Below, in pieces: positions 12,101 to 24,300 of a DNA stretch of 64,000 nucleotides. Positions within the stretch are counted from its first letter, which is position 1. Each line of letters opens with the position of its first letter. The translations under genes and the position numbers were made by a program. The notes beneath the pieces were generated by a model, which was not told where the DNA came from, did not search any database, and saw only the letters and a list, made by a program, of their open reading frames with translations. The stretch is from Sycobia sp. Sy_11 (Eukaryota; Arthropoda; Insecta; Hymenoptera; Epichrysomallidae): positions 563,001 to 627,000 of the forward strand of contig JACCIC010000002.1 in assembly GCA_018907035.1 (NCBI GenBank), given 5' to 3'.

Positions 12101-14500
12101 TTTAATTATTATTGTATACTATCATTGTCGCAGATACCATAATAGCAACCAATAAATGAAATCGCAGCGCTTTCACTTCCCATACAATTCATCACGACGT
12201 TTGACATTAATAAGAAACATAAAGAAACAATTTATTACTGAAATCCAAGTGTATATAAATAATAATATCATAATCAATTGAATCCATAACTTTTTTTAAC
12301 GATTAAAATCATTATTTACTTGAAAATTAGACGTACGGCTATAGGTTCCACTTTTAACCCATTTGTGTCCGAATGAAAATCCCTTTAAATTGCATGTATG
12401 CTCCCTACTCGGGCACCTCTTTGTAAATACGAGTTTTTTCGTTTCTTGTGTTATATAATGGATTGGTTTAATAAAGTTATATTTAAAAGAAAAGCTATTT
12501 TATTTTTTTCCATTTTCACTATTTACGTATTTATTCACTTTTTTATTATGAAAATTTATTTTAAATTGAAACCACAGGATTTTTTAATTCAAGTTTGGTG
12601 ACAAATATTAGGCATAAAAAAGTCTGTCCAAATTCAGATTCTAATATGTCTGAGTATAGCGTCAAAAACCAAAAGCCCGGTCCGAGTATTATTACGTTGA
12701 AAAATTTTTTTCATTGCTATTACATTTTTTCTGGACGTTATGATCTATTTTTTTAAAACAATGTAAAAGTATCTAAATATTAAACACAAAATATTCGTAA
12801 TGAAAGTGAGGCTTGAAAACTAAAAGTGTCCGAGTTAATTACTCGATATTACTAATATAATTACTTAATCTTATTCTACAATAATACTCTAGTGATGACA
12901 AAAGACTGTTTGACATTTTTTGGAGAGTATTTTAAAAATAAAATATCATTAATTTAATATATGAAATAACAGCTATTAAAAATATCTTTATATTTATATA
13001 ATATTATTCTTTTACTGAAAGAGTTAAAATATGAAGGTAGCTATATTAAGTAGTATAAATGCGATTAAAGTCAGACGTCAGTTATATGAAAATGCTACTT
13101 CAATCTAGATTGATCGTTATTTATTACTGCGATCAATATAATTAAACAGGCCTCGAAGAACAAGATTTATTATTTCTAAGTAGGTTTAATTTGATAATCT
13201 ATCACACAGGATTTGGAAGTGCAAAATGCGTAAATTAAAATATTTTTATTACAATAAATATCCATACTGAATATAATCCCATTAATTAAATAAATTAAAA
13301 ATTATTTCTACTACATAAGACATTCATGTATATGTTAATTGAAAGTATTAGTAATTAGAGACGACAATATTAATTTATTTAATTATTGAAAAGCACCGCA
13401 TTGCTCACGGAAAATAATCAATAAGTGGTATACTTTTATCAGCGTATTTTAAATTTTATTTTCTTTCTTGTTTTTAATATTTTGGATAGGAAATTATTGA
13501 TAACTTTTGATATTGAAATAAAATAATTTAAAATTCTACTGGCCCCACGGTTCACTTAACTTGTAAATAATTTATAACTTTTTGAAGACTATGAATTAAT
13601 TACAAAATTTTTATTTGACACAAACATAATATCAGCATCACAAAATAATTCTTCTATTTTTGTTAATCTTCTTAATTGACTTCCAAGTTAATAGAAACTG
13701 AAATTATAAATAGTTGATCAAAGAATAATTATTAAAGTTTGAGGAGTAAGCGGAAACTTTATAACATCGTTAAATAAACATCGAATGCATAAGTATAGTA
13801 TAATAGGCAAATGCACATGAAAATTTGTAAAAATAAAAGCACGATATATATAAAATACGTCAGCAATTTGTCGTCTAATTATAATGTTATTTTGAAAAAA
13901 TTTCATATATCATTGATAAAACATGATTTTTTAAAGTCTGAGAAAAAGTAAATTGACTTTCAAATGTGACCAAGTTATAAATGATGGCAACTGTAAAATT
14001 ATATATATTTCCGGACGTATAGGTTTATTAGAATTTTTTATCAACATTATGAAGCTAATTGCAGGAAACTGCAGATCATAGGTAGAGTAATTAGATCTTA
14101 CGGGTCGACAGGGTTCATTGCAATTGGATTAAATCAATGATCCATATTTGATGACCTCTTCTATAAGAATTTTTATAATTTCTCGCAGTCTGACATATTT
14201 CACACGGATACGATAACAAGATTTTGTCCAATAACCTTTCCATTTTGATAACTAACTTTAAATACAATAATGGATATATTATTTAAAATTCATCAGTGAA
14301 CGAGAAGAGTAAATTTTGCCGCATCAACTTTTACCGAAAGGTAGATTTGCCGGAAAGCAAATTGCTGCAAGAAAATTGGGCGAAAAATGCAATTTTTAAT
14401 TAATTTCTTTTCATATTCTTTATCTTCCAATCGGGTATAACTATAAAACTGTATGTACAACTATTTTTATTATAAGTTATAGGCATAGTTAGGCATTTAT
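9150..14500. other. Intergenic AT-rich DNA, no gene recognised
   Basis: More than 5 kb between the SCAF4/8 upstream region and the first mariner. Open frames are short and low in complexity. A frame at about 10611-10806 reads as hydrophobic protein-like sequence with one in-frame stop, but I could not assign it. No tRNA, rRNA or conserved non-coding RNA was recognised. Confidence 0.6.
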
Positions 14501-14514
14501 AACATATAAATTGG

Positions 14515-15470
14515 GTGTACAAGCAATTCTCATATGTTGCGTTTGTAGGTTGTGTATCTGTTAATAACCTTGCAGCATTATATTTGAGAACATCTTTCCG
14601 TGTCGTTTATTTTATCGAGAAAAATCATGGAAGTTTCCAGCCAAATAAACCTCATTTAGCGGGAAACGCTACTTCTATCCTTTCATATGAGGAAAAGTGC
14701 GGCTGAGGCTTATTATTTGCTTTCGGAAACTTATAGCGGAATATATTGGTGAATCGACGTACCGTGAACAGTTCAAACGATCTAAAAGTGGCGATTTTGA
14801 TGTTGAAGACAAAGATTGTTTTGGAAAGCCGAAAAGTTTTGAATAGAAGGAATTAGGCGCATTGCTGGACGAGGATCCGTGTCAGATTCAAGAAGAACAT
14901 TGGGCATCGCATAAAATGAATTTATCATGATAACACTAAACGCAGAAAATCGTATATAAAGCCCGGTGAGCCCGCCCAATCGAGGCCGAAATGAAATATT
15001 CACGTACATAAGGTCATGCTCTGCATATTATGGGATCAAAAGAATGTCTTATACTACGAACTGCTTCTGAGTGGTCAAATCATTAAAATACCATTGTATC
15101 GAACCCAATTTATTAGTTTGAAGCGAGCATTACAGGAAAAAAAATATTTGAGACCAGGCATGAGTCCGTCGTTTTCATCACGAAAACGCTCGGCCACTTG
15201 TTGCGGCTTTGGTCCAATTCTTCCTCACCCACCTAATAGTCCAGACTTGGCACTATCTGGCTACCACTTGTTTCGATCAATGCAGAATGCTCTTACGGGA
15301 ATACGCTTCAGCTCAGTAGAGGGAATCAAAAATTTGTTTGATACCTTTTTAGACTCGAAAGATGAGAATTTTTTTTTTGGTCCGGAATTGATAAATTGCC
15401 AGAAAGATGGGAAAAAGCTATAGCTTCCGATGGACGATACTATCATTTGCAGTTAGACTTTTAGAGTTTA
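14515..15470 (+). pseudogene. Degenerate mariner transposase (copy 1)
   Basis: Successive frames match a mariner-family (DD34D) transposase in order. About 14688 gives an N-terminal HMRKSAAEAYYLLSETYSG-like stretch; about 14750-14870 gives SGDFDVEDKD and LLDEDP; 15016-15180 gives the catalytic-core beginning LCILWDQKNVLYYELL; 15220-15300 gives LPHPPNSPDLALSGYHLFRS; the end near 15440 resembles the usual ASDGQYF tail. Several frameshifts and stops separate these pieces. The third catalytic Asp of DD34D has become Gly (LSGYHLF where SDYHLF is expected), so the copy is dead apart from its frameshifts. The limits are approximate because I found no convincing terminal inverted repeats. Confidence 0.85.
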
Positions 15471-15845
15471 AAGTATAGATCATTAATTTTGTTATGACAT
15501 CTGCATAGTTATGTACCTAATTTACTACAAAAATAATTACATGTAATTTCAAGTCAGACAATATTGGTAAATAAAGAATTTTAAAAGAAATAAATAAAAA
15601 ATTATATTTTCACCAGATTTACTTACAGCAAATTTAATTAAGTATATAACTATTCGATAATGCTACTTATATTCGCAAACAGCTATTTGGTTATCAGCTA
15701 CTACTGAAGAATAATACACAACATTGTAATATGCATATGATAATTGAAAATAGATTATGGCTGCCTTGCATACGAGCCATAGTATCATATATCATGTAAT
15801 ATAGTAGCTGAAAACAGTATTTAAACATCAATAATATGCATTGCA

Positions 15846-16705
15846 ATGGGCTCTTATATAGGCACTAGTCCCATTTACAGCAATTTCAATGTAAGAAAAA
15901 TGCTACTCCATAGTCTCTATCGAAATGAACTCATGCTGCGATATGCAATCCAATTGTTGTCCAATTTAACAAAATTGAAACAGCAGTTTTATAATAGTCA
16001 CAAGTTTGCTCATACCTCATCCAAATCGCAATGGAGTCAAGGGAAGCTGCTGAAAATTATAGCAAAAATTTTAAACAAATCAAAGTAATTGCAAAACAAT
16101 ATAATAAACTTATTGGAACAGTTTATCGAAAAACTAAATATTTTCATCACATTCTTTCCATGGATAACCGAGAAAATTACTCTAGATATTCTCTTATTAA
16201 CGACCGTTAAACGCCTTGATGCGACCAACGAACAATTTATCATTTACACAGATTCACATCGAAATTTAATGAACGAATTCGCTCGAATAAGCGAATATGA
16301 CACCTAAAAATGCTGTTATATCAGCGCCATAAAATCTATTTCATTCATCAATGAAAGTAGCATTTGAACCATCTCTATATCGCCCAAACACGAAAGATAA
16401 TGAAAATAAACTACTAAATTTGGCGTCGAACTATAATCTGCGATTCGTATTAAAGTTGAAAATTGACTTAATAAAGAAGAACTGCCTCGTCAAACTTAAT
16501 CATATGATTGCCGGTCAAAGGAATAATGTACCAATATTTGCTCGACGAAAGCAATAAAGAAGAATGCAACGAATGCAAAATCCCAATCACAGTAAGACGC
16601 GTAGTACTATATAATTCCCCAAATACTGAAAAGAAAGGAGGCTGTGTAGGCTCAAACCAGATACTTCAAAAATACTCAGTAAGACAGCTCAGTGTAAAAA
16701 AGTAA
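15846..16705 (+). pseudogene. Possible decayed retrotransposon RNase H/tail fragment
   Basis: Overlapping short frames over about 850 bases read as protein-like sequence with richer codon variety than the surrounding DNA. Two patches recall the RNase H region and Cys-rich tail of insect non-LTR retrotransposons: FIIYTDS near 16237, and YLLDESNKEECNECKIPITV near 16533, where such elements carry a C..C....H....C motif (the His position is Arg here). Several frameshifts would be needed to join the pieces. The assignment rests on these two patches only and may be wrong. Confidence 0.3.
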
Positions 16706-17130
16706 TCAATTCATTGATGAAATCAATTTCAGAAGTCTCAAATAGACTGTTATCTAATCCTATAAATATGTAATGTCGATGACATGATTATACTAAACTA
16801 TATTATTATTGTAAATTTAAATATAATATAAATCTAGTAATTCATATTAGCTATACTAGGGGACGGGACTATAAGTAAATAATCGAGAAAAGAAGGTAAA
16901 CATTTCAGTAATATATCCTGAAAATCTGTAGAGTTACATGGTTTTCTTGCGTTTCTCACAGTAAATTTCCCTTCTTTAATTTCATTAATTCTTATTAATA
17001 TCTAATGTAGCTTTAATTATAATAATTTGATATATATATATATATCGGGCCACTTAGTAATATCCTTCTAAATTAAATTGTACTTGATTCGGTGTACGGT
17101 TTTCTATCCATGCACACTTTTATCGTCCAA
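16706..17130. other. AT-rich spacer, nothing recognised
   Basis: Short AT-rich spacer with a small (TA)n tract at about 17031-17045, between the possible retroelement relic and the CpG-rich zone upstream of MANEA. Confidence 0.6.
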
Positions 17131-18365
17131 AAAGTTATACATCTGATACGCATATATAAAGTGAAATAAACCATAGCCCACAGGCCCCCCAGTATCGTAT
17201 AAGTCCGGCCCTGGTCGGTAAGTCAGTCCCTCCAGCTGTATAGCAACCGATATTTAATGCGCATATAGACGCGGACGAATATATAGCGCAGCCCCGCGCT
17301 TGCGCCCCTTCGCCAGCTCCGACACCCTTGCGAAAATGTATGTAGAGTCGCGCCCCAGCACATACACGCGCGCGCACACTACATCCGCACATATAAGGCA
17401 CACGTCTCGGCACTCGCGAGAACAATACATGGACAAGACCCTCGGCTCTGTGTGGAGCGCGGGGGTAGATCTCCGCTGGGGGGCGGGGGGAGGGGGCTGT
17501 TGGCGGTGCGGACAAAAAGCCAGAGGGATCAGTGCGCGTCGAGCCTGCGCCTCCGCGAGATACATATATATATATATATATACATATTGAATTTTACGAC
17601 GCGCGAGCCGACGGCAGTAGCGGTGATCGAGAGTGAGTGCGAGAGTGAAAGAGACAAAAATAGAGAAAGAGGCTGTAGCGCCCCTTGGCTTTCGCCTGGC
17701 CGAGGCGGGTGTGTGCGCCTCCGCGAGCAACGCCTCGTCCTCTCCTCCTGCGGTCGGCCCAAGCTTAGGAGAGAGGCAGAAAGAGAGCGAGAAACGTAGA
17801 GGGGCGCGGGCGCGCCTCCAGGCTCCGTTTTGATTTATTTATTTATTTGTTTTTTTTTTTGTTTTTGTTTTTATTTTCTCCGGCGCTCGCCAACTCGCCA
17901 ACCCCAGGAGGCGCGACGGGGCACGAGGCCGCGGTAGATCGGGACGCGGAACCTCTGCCCTCCTGACAGAAATATCGATTGCCCACCCCTTCCTCGGATC
18001 TCCGTCTCCATCGCAGCGGTCCCTTGTCCTCCTCCTCCGCCTCTTCCTCCTCCTCCTCCTCCTCCTCCTCCTCCTCCGCAAACTCCCTCGAGCGTGTGTT
18101 TGCCTACGTGTGCGCCGCGCGGCGAAATAATCGCGCGACTAGTGCGCGTCGCGATTGTTCACACGGCATGCATTAACGCACATATACATACATATATGTA
18201 TATTTATTACATATCCTCGTTCCATCGCGAGCCACCGTCCCGTCTGCTGCATACGGGACAAGAACGACAAGGAACAATATATTTATATACATATATACAC
18301 GCACTCTTTGAGGCACCGAAATCGTAATTATATATAATATATATATATATACATATAAATACACA
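17131..18365 (+). promoter_or_regulatory. CpG-rich upstream/5'UTR zone of MANEA
   Basis: About 1.2 kb that is rich in G+C and CpG, against an AT-rich background, ends at the MANEA start codon at 18366. It contains a CCT-rich trinucleotide tract and several short (TA)n runs. It resembles the zone upstream of SCAF4/8. Promoter function is inferred from position and composition; no core element could be fixed. Open frames on both strands here look like artefacts of few stop codons, with Arg-, Ser- and Pro-rich products. Confidence 0.5.
18027..18078. repeat. (CCT)n trinucleotide repeat
   Basis: A run of CCT units with a few interruptions, in the CpG-rich zone upstream of MANEA. Confidence 0.9.
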
Positions 18366-21300
18366 ATGTTCTTCGGTAATCTGATAACGGCGGTCTCGCT
18401 GCGAAAATGCTTCTACCTGTCGGCGGCGGTGCTCGTGCTCTCGACCCTCATGGCAGCGGTGATCATTGTGAAACTGTCGCCCCTGGAGTCGGTCAAGTGC
18501 CAGCCACAGTCGATCACCGCTGCGGTCGAGTGGAGCACCCTGGCCAACCAGCTGACCGAAACCTCATCCACAACTGCCCATGCCTTTCAGTAAGTTTATA
18601 TAATATATTTCCATTATTCGGGTAATGGACATTTCAGTGTGGACTTTGGAATAATTATTTTACATGCATGACTGATTCAAGCATAATGACTTTTTGTAAT
18701 TGGTTTAATTTCTCGGATTTAAGATATAACGTATGACATATCTATTGATTACTATTTGTTTTACATATGGGTATAACATATAAATGTAAAAACATATCAT
18801 TTGATTTCCTCTGGCGTGGACATCAGTTGAACTTTCAATGTCAAAATTAAAAAAAGAAAATATGTGACACGTGTTATAAATATGATATATAAAACTTATG
18901 TTTTCTACAATCAGTCGGATATTTTTACCCAGAATGGGATGAACTTAAGATCTACTTAAATCCACATGATTAGAAGCTGTATTAGGAATTATGTACAGAA
19001 TCCAAATTTACGAACCGTAGCATTCCAATGAAACCAATGGACCGTGTAAGCTCAAATTGGAGGATATTATTGTTAAATACATTTGTTACGATATGAGCAG
19101 AGGAAATTTAATTTGAACATTTTGAACAAGATTTATAAATACATTAATAATTCTTTTAGTTCATTACATTGTTCGCATTATTATACTTTTAATTTCTTTT
19201 TCTTTTTGATTAAATACCATTTCCTCTGTTCATACCAAAACAGCTATATTGAAAAACAATATCCTCAAATTTAAATTCATTTGATTAATTATTTATTTTT
19301 TCATTGAAATCCTATGGTCAGTATATTTCGATTTTCTACTTAATTTCTATATAAATACCGCCAATCAGATGGGTTTAAATATATTTTTCACCCATTTAAT
19401 TATAAGTAATAATATCCAGTTTTTGTAGAAATAATAAGTTTTATATGAAATATTTATAACATGTTTCAAAGTATTTTTTTTATTTTTGAATTTAAAGGCT
19501 ATGTGCCCCCTTAAGTTCTGGCTAATCATCTGAACAATGACAATTTTAACTAAGAAGTAAGTTGAATTTTTTTGATCTGATTCAGGGCCCATATTTTTAA
19601 AGTAAAAACAAATAAATTAATGAATAAAAGGAAAAGCAAAATCATTTTTTATTAGAATAGCTTTATAATTATATGAAAATTATTTTTATAAAATTTCAAA
19701 TCTCTATCTACAAACATATAAATCATACTTATTTTTTTATGCTCAAAATTATGTGAAAAATAATTGATAAAACAAAATTCTTTTAATTTATTCATTCGCG
19801 ACGTTTCATCGATGTATTTACATCAAACACTTCATTTGAAAAAAAAAGAAATAAACTAACAATAATACAACTCTTATATCACTATTTGTATTAACCGATT
19901 AAAAATGTAAAATATCGATCCTTTAAAAGTGAAAATATTTTTAATAATAAATGTAATGAGTAATTTAATGTACAAAACACATTAAAAGTTACATACTACG
20001 GACAATAAATTTAAAACAAATTTTAATAAGTCAATGATAAAACAATGAAAATAATAATAAATAAAATAAAATAAACGTTTCTACGTTAGAATCAACAATG
20101 CTACTGCTAACGAGAGCGGTTCAATAAGTGCCCGTGTTTGAAATGAAGACACAATTTTTTCAAAAAAATTGTTTTTATATTTCAACATAGTCCCCTTTGA
20201 GAAAAAAAATACACTTCTCCCAACGTTCTGGCCTTTTTTAACCCCTCCAAAACAAAAGAATTTTTCGAACTCTCCGAAATAAGCCTGTGTCTCGGCGATG
20301 ACTTCCTCGTATGAGCAAAATTTTTTTTCCCGCGAGCCATTTCTTCATGTTAGAGAACAAAAAGAAGTCGCGGGGAGTCAGATCGGGCGAATACGGGGGG
20401 GGGGGGGTGCGGCAACAACTGATAACGCAATTTGTACAGTTTGGTGGCGACAACTCCAGATGAATGTGCTGGTGCGCTATCGAGATGACGCCTTTTTTTG
20501 AACACCTTGTTTTCAACAAATGTGGCCGTCTCTCCTTCAATTTTTTGTCGAAGCGGTCCAATAACTTACTGCACTATTGTCCAGTGATCGCTCTTTCTTT
20601 TTCTAAAAAGTCCATCAGGATGATGCCCTTCGCATCCTAAAAAATCGTCGCCATGACCTTTCCGGCCAATGGGACTGTCTTCGCAACGAGAAATCCATTG
20701 TTTTGCTTGTTGCTCAGTTTCTGGTGCGTAATGATGAATCCAGGTTTCATCAACGGCGAGAACTCGACGCAAAAAGTCCTTCGGATCTCGCTTAAATTGT
20801 TCCAAACACCGCTTCGAAATTAACAGCCGTTTCCTCTTGTTGTCAACCATGAGCAATCGCGGCACCCATCGGGCCGACAATTTTTTCATAGCCTACTATT
20901 CATCCAAAATATTTGTTTATTAATATTTTAAATTTGTTTTGGCGTCCTTTGATAGATGGCAGCACACGATAATAACACCAGCTTCGCTAAGGAACGTCCT
21001 TTGTCTTTAAACACGGGTACTTATTGAACCACCTTCGTATTATGGCAACTTTGATTTATTCACTTTCTATGATTTTTTTTCTATTATTCGCCGATCAAAA
21101 ATCTACATCTATATATGTTAAATTTAAAAATAGATCAATAAATAATTCTTAATAATTATAAATATTAATTATCTGTTGATTTAATGTATAAGTATTTGCC
21201 AAGATCAAAAATCCTTTCCATAGTCTCATAGCTACTTCCAATAAATAATTTATGTCAAACTTGACAAAGCATTTTTGAATTATTGGATGTACTCTGCATT

Positions 21301-24300
21301 GCAAGAGTATAATATACTCAATAATGAGAAAGCAGCAGAAGAATCTGTAAATTTATTTTTAAAGTAAAAAACCAAATGAAAGTAACCATCGGAAGAGCTG
21401 TAACTCAAATGTGCTTTGGATCGTGTATAATATAGTTTCGGAACAGATGACAGTCCTGTAAGGATGCTAAAGTCTAGTAATCTTGATAAATTATTTCCAC
21501 CGCCAAGTAACATAGAGTAAGCCCCGAGCAGGTCGCTAAGCTCTCTTATATTATACATTTACATCTCCCGTCGACAGCAGGAAGGAGAGCAACGAGAAGC
21601 GATACAGGGAGATGAGGGAGAAAATGATACACAACAAAATCGCGAAGATGTCGAGGAAGATGAGGAACAGGGTACTGCCGCTGCTCAACAGCAGCTCGAC
21701 GATCGAGCCGAATTACAACGTCCACGTCTTCTATTACGCCTGGTATCGCTCGATAGAGTACGACGGCCAGTGGAAGCACTGGAACCACGACATACTGCCC
21801 AACTGGAAGAAGAACGACAAGAGGGTCTTCCCGGAGGGCAGGCACGCGCCGCCGGCCGACATTGGCGCCAACTATTATCCCAATCTCGGCTGCTACAGCT
21901 CCCTGGATCCCCAAGTGATCGATCTGCACATGAGGCAGCTGAGGGACGCGGGCATTGGTAAACAAGGGCCCGCGCTTGATTCAATGGTGGGGGGAGGGCT
22001 GCCAAGTTTTACCGCGCGTTTTCATTAACTGTATATATATATATACATATATTGCTTTTTTCCGTTTCTGATATTGGAAGGAAATTTGCTTTCGTGTGTT
22101 TTCATGAGAGGCGTGACAATTTTAACAGTGCGGTCAGAAATTAATTGCAATGCAACGTAATTTCCAGTGATTGTCATAATTCCACGATTTTCTTTATTTA
22201 AGTGTTTTATTATAAATCGTGCTTATGTCGACTACTGTGAATTAAATTAATAAATATTTTCATCGGTCTTACAACCTTTATACAATAATACCGGTCAGAC
22301 TATCGTTGAAAATGAACAGGAACGATTCGAATTGTCGAACATGAAAGGTAAATTTAAATGTAAGGTGGTGGGGGCAGTCAGGCTGTTCTTTACTAACATA
22401 GGATATAGATTATTGTATTTGTATTTTTAATTTTTATTTTAATTGAACTTTTATTTTATTTTTAGTAGCAATTTCTATTTCAGATTCTTTGGGGGCGATT
22501 ATCAACAAGGAAAATCTGACTGTCATTATATTAATATAATATATTATTTTATAAATACTGTAAGACCGACAAAAATATTTATTAAATTTTTTATCAAAAA
22601 AAATTATGAAGCTCGTATAAAAAGAAGATTGAAAACAATAAAATAAATATTATAAATAAAAGAAATTCTTAAATTAAAAAACTTTATTGAAAAACAACAT
22701 TTGTATTGAACAACAGTGTTTAAGACAGTTTATGTTCAAAGAATTTTTCGTCAATTATAAGATATTTTTATTATTTAAAATTTTTGTTTAAAGAACCTTT
22801 ATTTTATTTTAACTCTAGCCTATGATAAAATAAGAAATATTATGAATATTTGTGAAATGCTTCATTTAAATTTCTTACGCACGACGATGAGGTCCGTGTA
22901 CCACAAAAAAATTAGTCCGTTTTCAGTTTTATTATAAGTCGCATGACCATCGCATGCCTCTGAAATATCATTCCGTGACGTAAAACACATTTTACAACCC
23001 AAGAATCTGGATATTTATGTTGACTGTATATAGTTACAGTGCAAAAATTCGACAACCGAAGTATATATTCATTTATATACTTCGTATTTTATAACATAAT
23101 TCTATTTTATTATCGTAAAAGTCAAGGAATTCTTGTATTAAATAGACCGATTTTTTGTAATGCAGTCACGTCATGATAGCGCAAGAAAGAGATTTCATCC
23201 AATTCAATGTCAGATTTGGAATTGATCTCAATATTATACAATTATTGTTGTATACAGATTAATATCATTTATCTGCGCTCGATTGAGTAATATTGAGATA
23301 AATGTAAATTATTGAAAATTAACGACAAATAATTTTTAAACACTTTTTAATACTTGCAGTTCTCCATTTCGTACAAAATTTCAAATATACATTTGGCTTA
23401 TAAATATACCTTCGTCTTTTATATAACACAGGGGTTGCCGTCGTTTCCTGGACTCCGCCGAGCAGCAGCGACAACACCGACTCGATCATGCCGGATCTCC
23501 TGGACGCGGCGCACAGGTATCAGCTTAAAATAGCCCCCCAAATCCAGCCCTACGACGGCAGGAATCCGATCAACCTGATGGAGCACATAAGGTATCTGCT
23601 CAACCAGTACGGCTCGCATCCGGCCCTTTACAGGCTGCGCAGGGAAGCCGAGTAAGCCTATACAATATGCACAATATTGCTGAATAAGAGACTTTTCGTT
23701 TCGATCTGTCATGGGAATTAATTTAACGTAACGCAATCCCAGCGGAGCCATCCTGCCCGTGATGTACATCTACGACTCGTACGTTTTTCCCGCGAGCGCC
23801 TGGTGGGAGCTGCTGTCCGAGCGGGGCAATCTGACCCTGAGGGGTACCGAGCTCGACGCCATTTACATCGGCCTCCTCGTCGATTCCCAGCACAAGAATC
23901 ACATAAAGAAGTCCCACTTCGACGGCTTCTACACGTATTTCGGCAGCAACGGCTTCAGCTACGGGAGCTCGTGGAAAAACTGGAAAGACCTGAACAAATT
24001 CGCCAACCAGAACGGATTGATTTTTATACCTAGCTTGGGACCAGGATATATAGACACCCAGGTACAAGAACTTATGTTAAATAAAAGTGTATATATCGTG
24101 CCATTATATACCACCCTCTACTGGATATATTTCTCATTTTTGTAAAAGAATTAACAAAATTTTAATCATTAAAAATTTACCAATTTGAATGTATTCGTAT
24201 TCTGATCCAGACGGTTTTATAGAAATTTCAATAAGGACTTACTCCGAGTTCACTCATACAAAGCGATTAAAATATATCGTTTTTTTCACTGCATAAATCA

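Noticed and set aside
12398..12601. 67-codon plus-strand frame with hydrophobic C-terminal half
   Set aside because: Phe/Ile/Lys-rich composition is what random AT-rich DNA gives; no family resemblance or splice context.
17135..18364. Many open frames of 60-158 codons in the zone upstream of MANEA
   Set aside because: Frames overlap on both strands and are Arg-, Ser- or Pro-rich with simple-sequence runs, typical of GC-rich promoter DNA.
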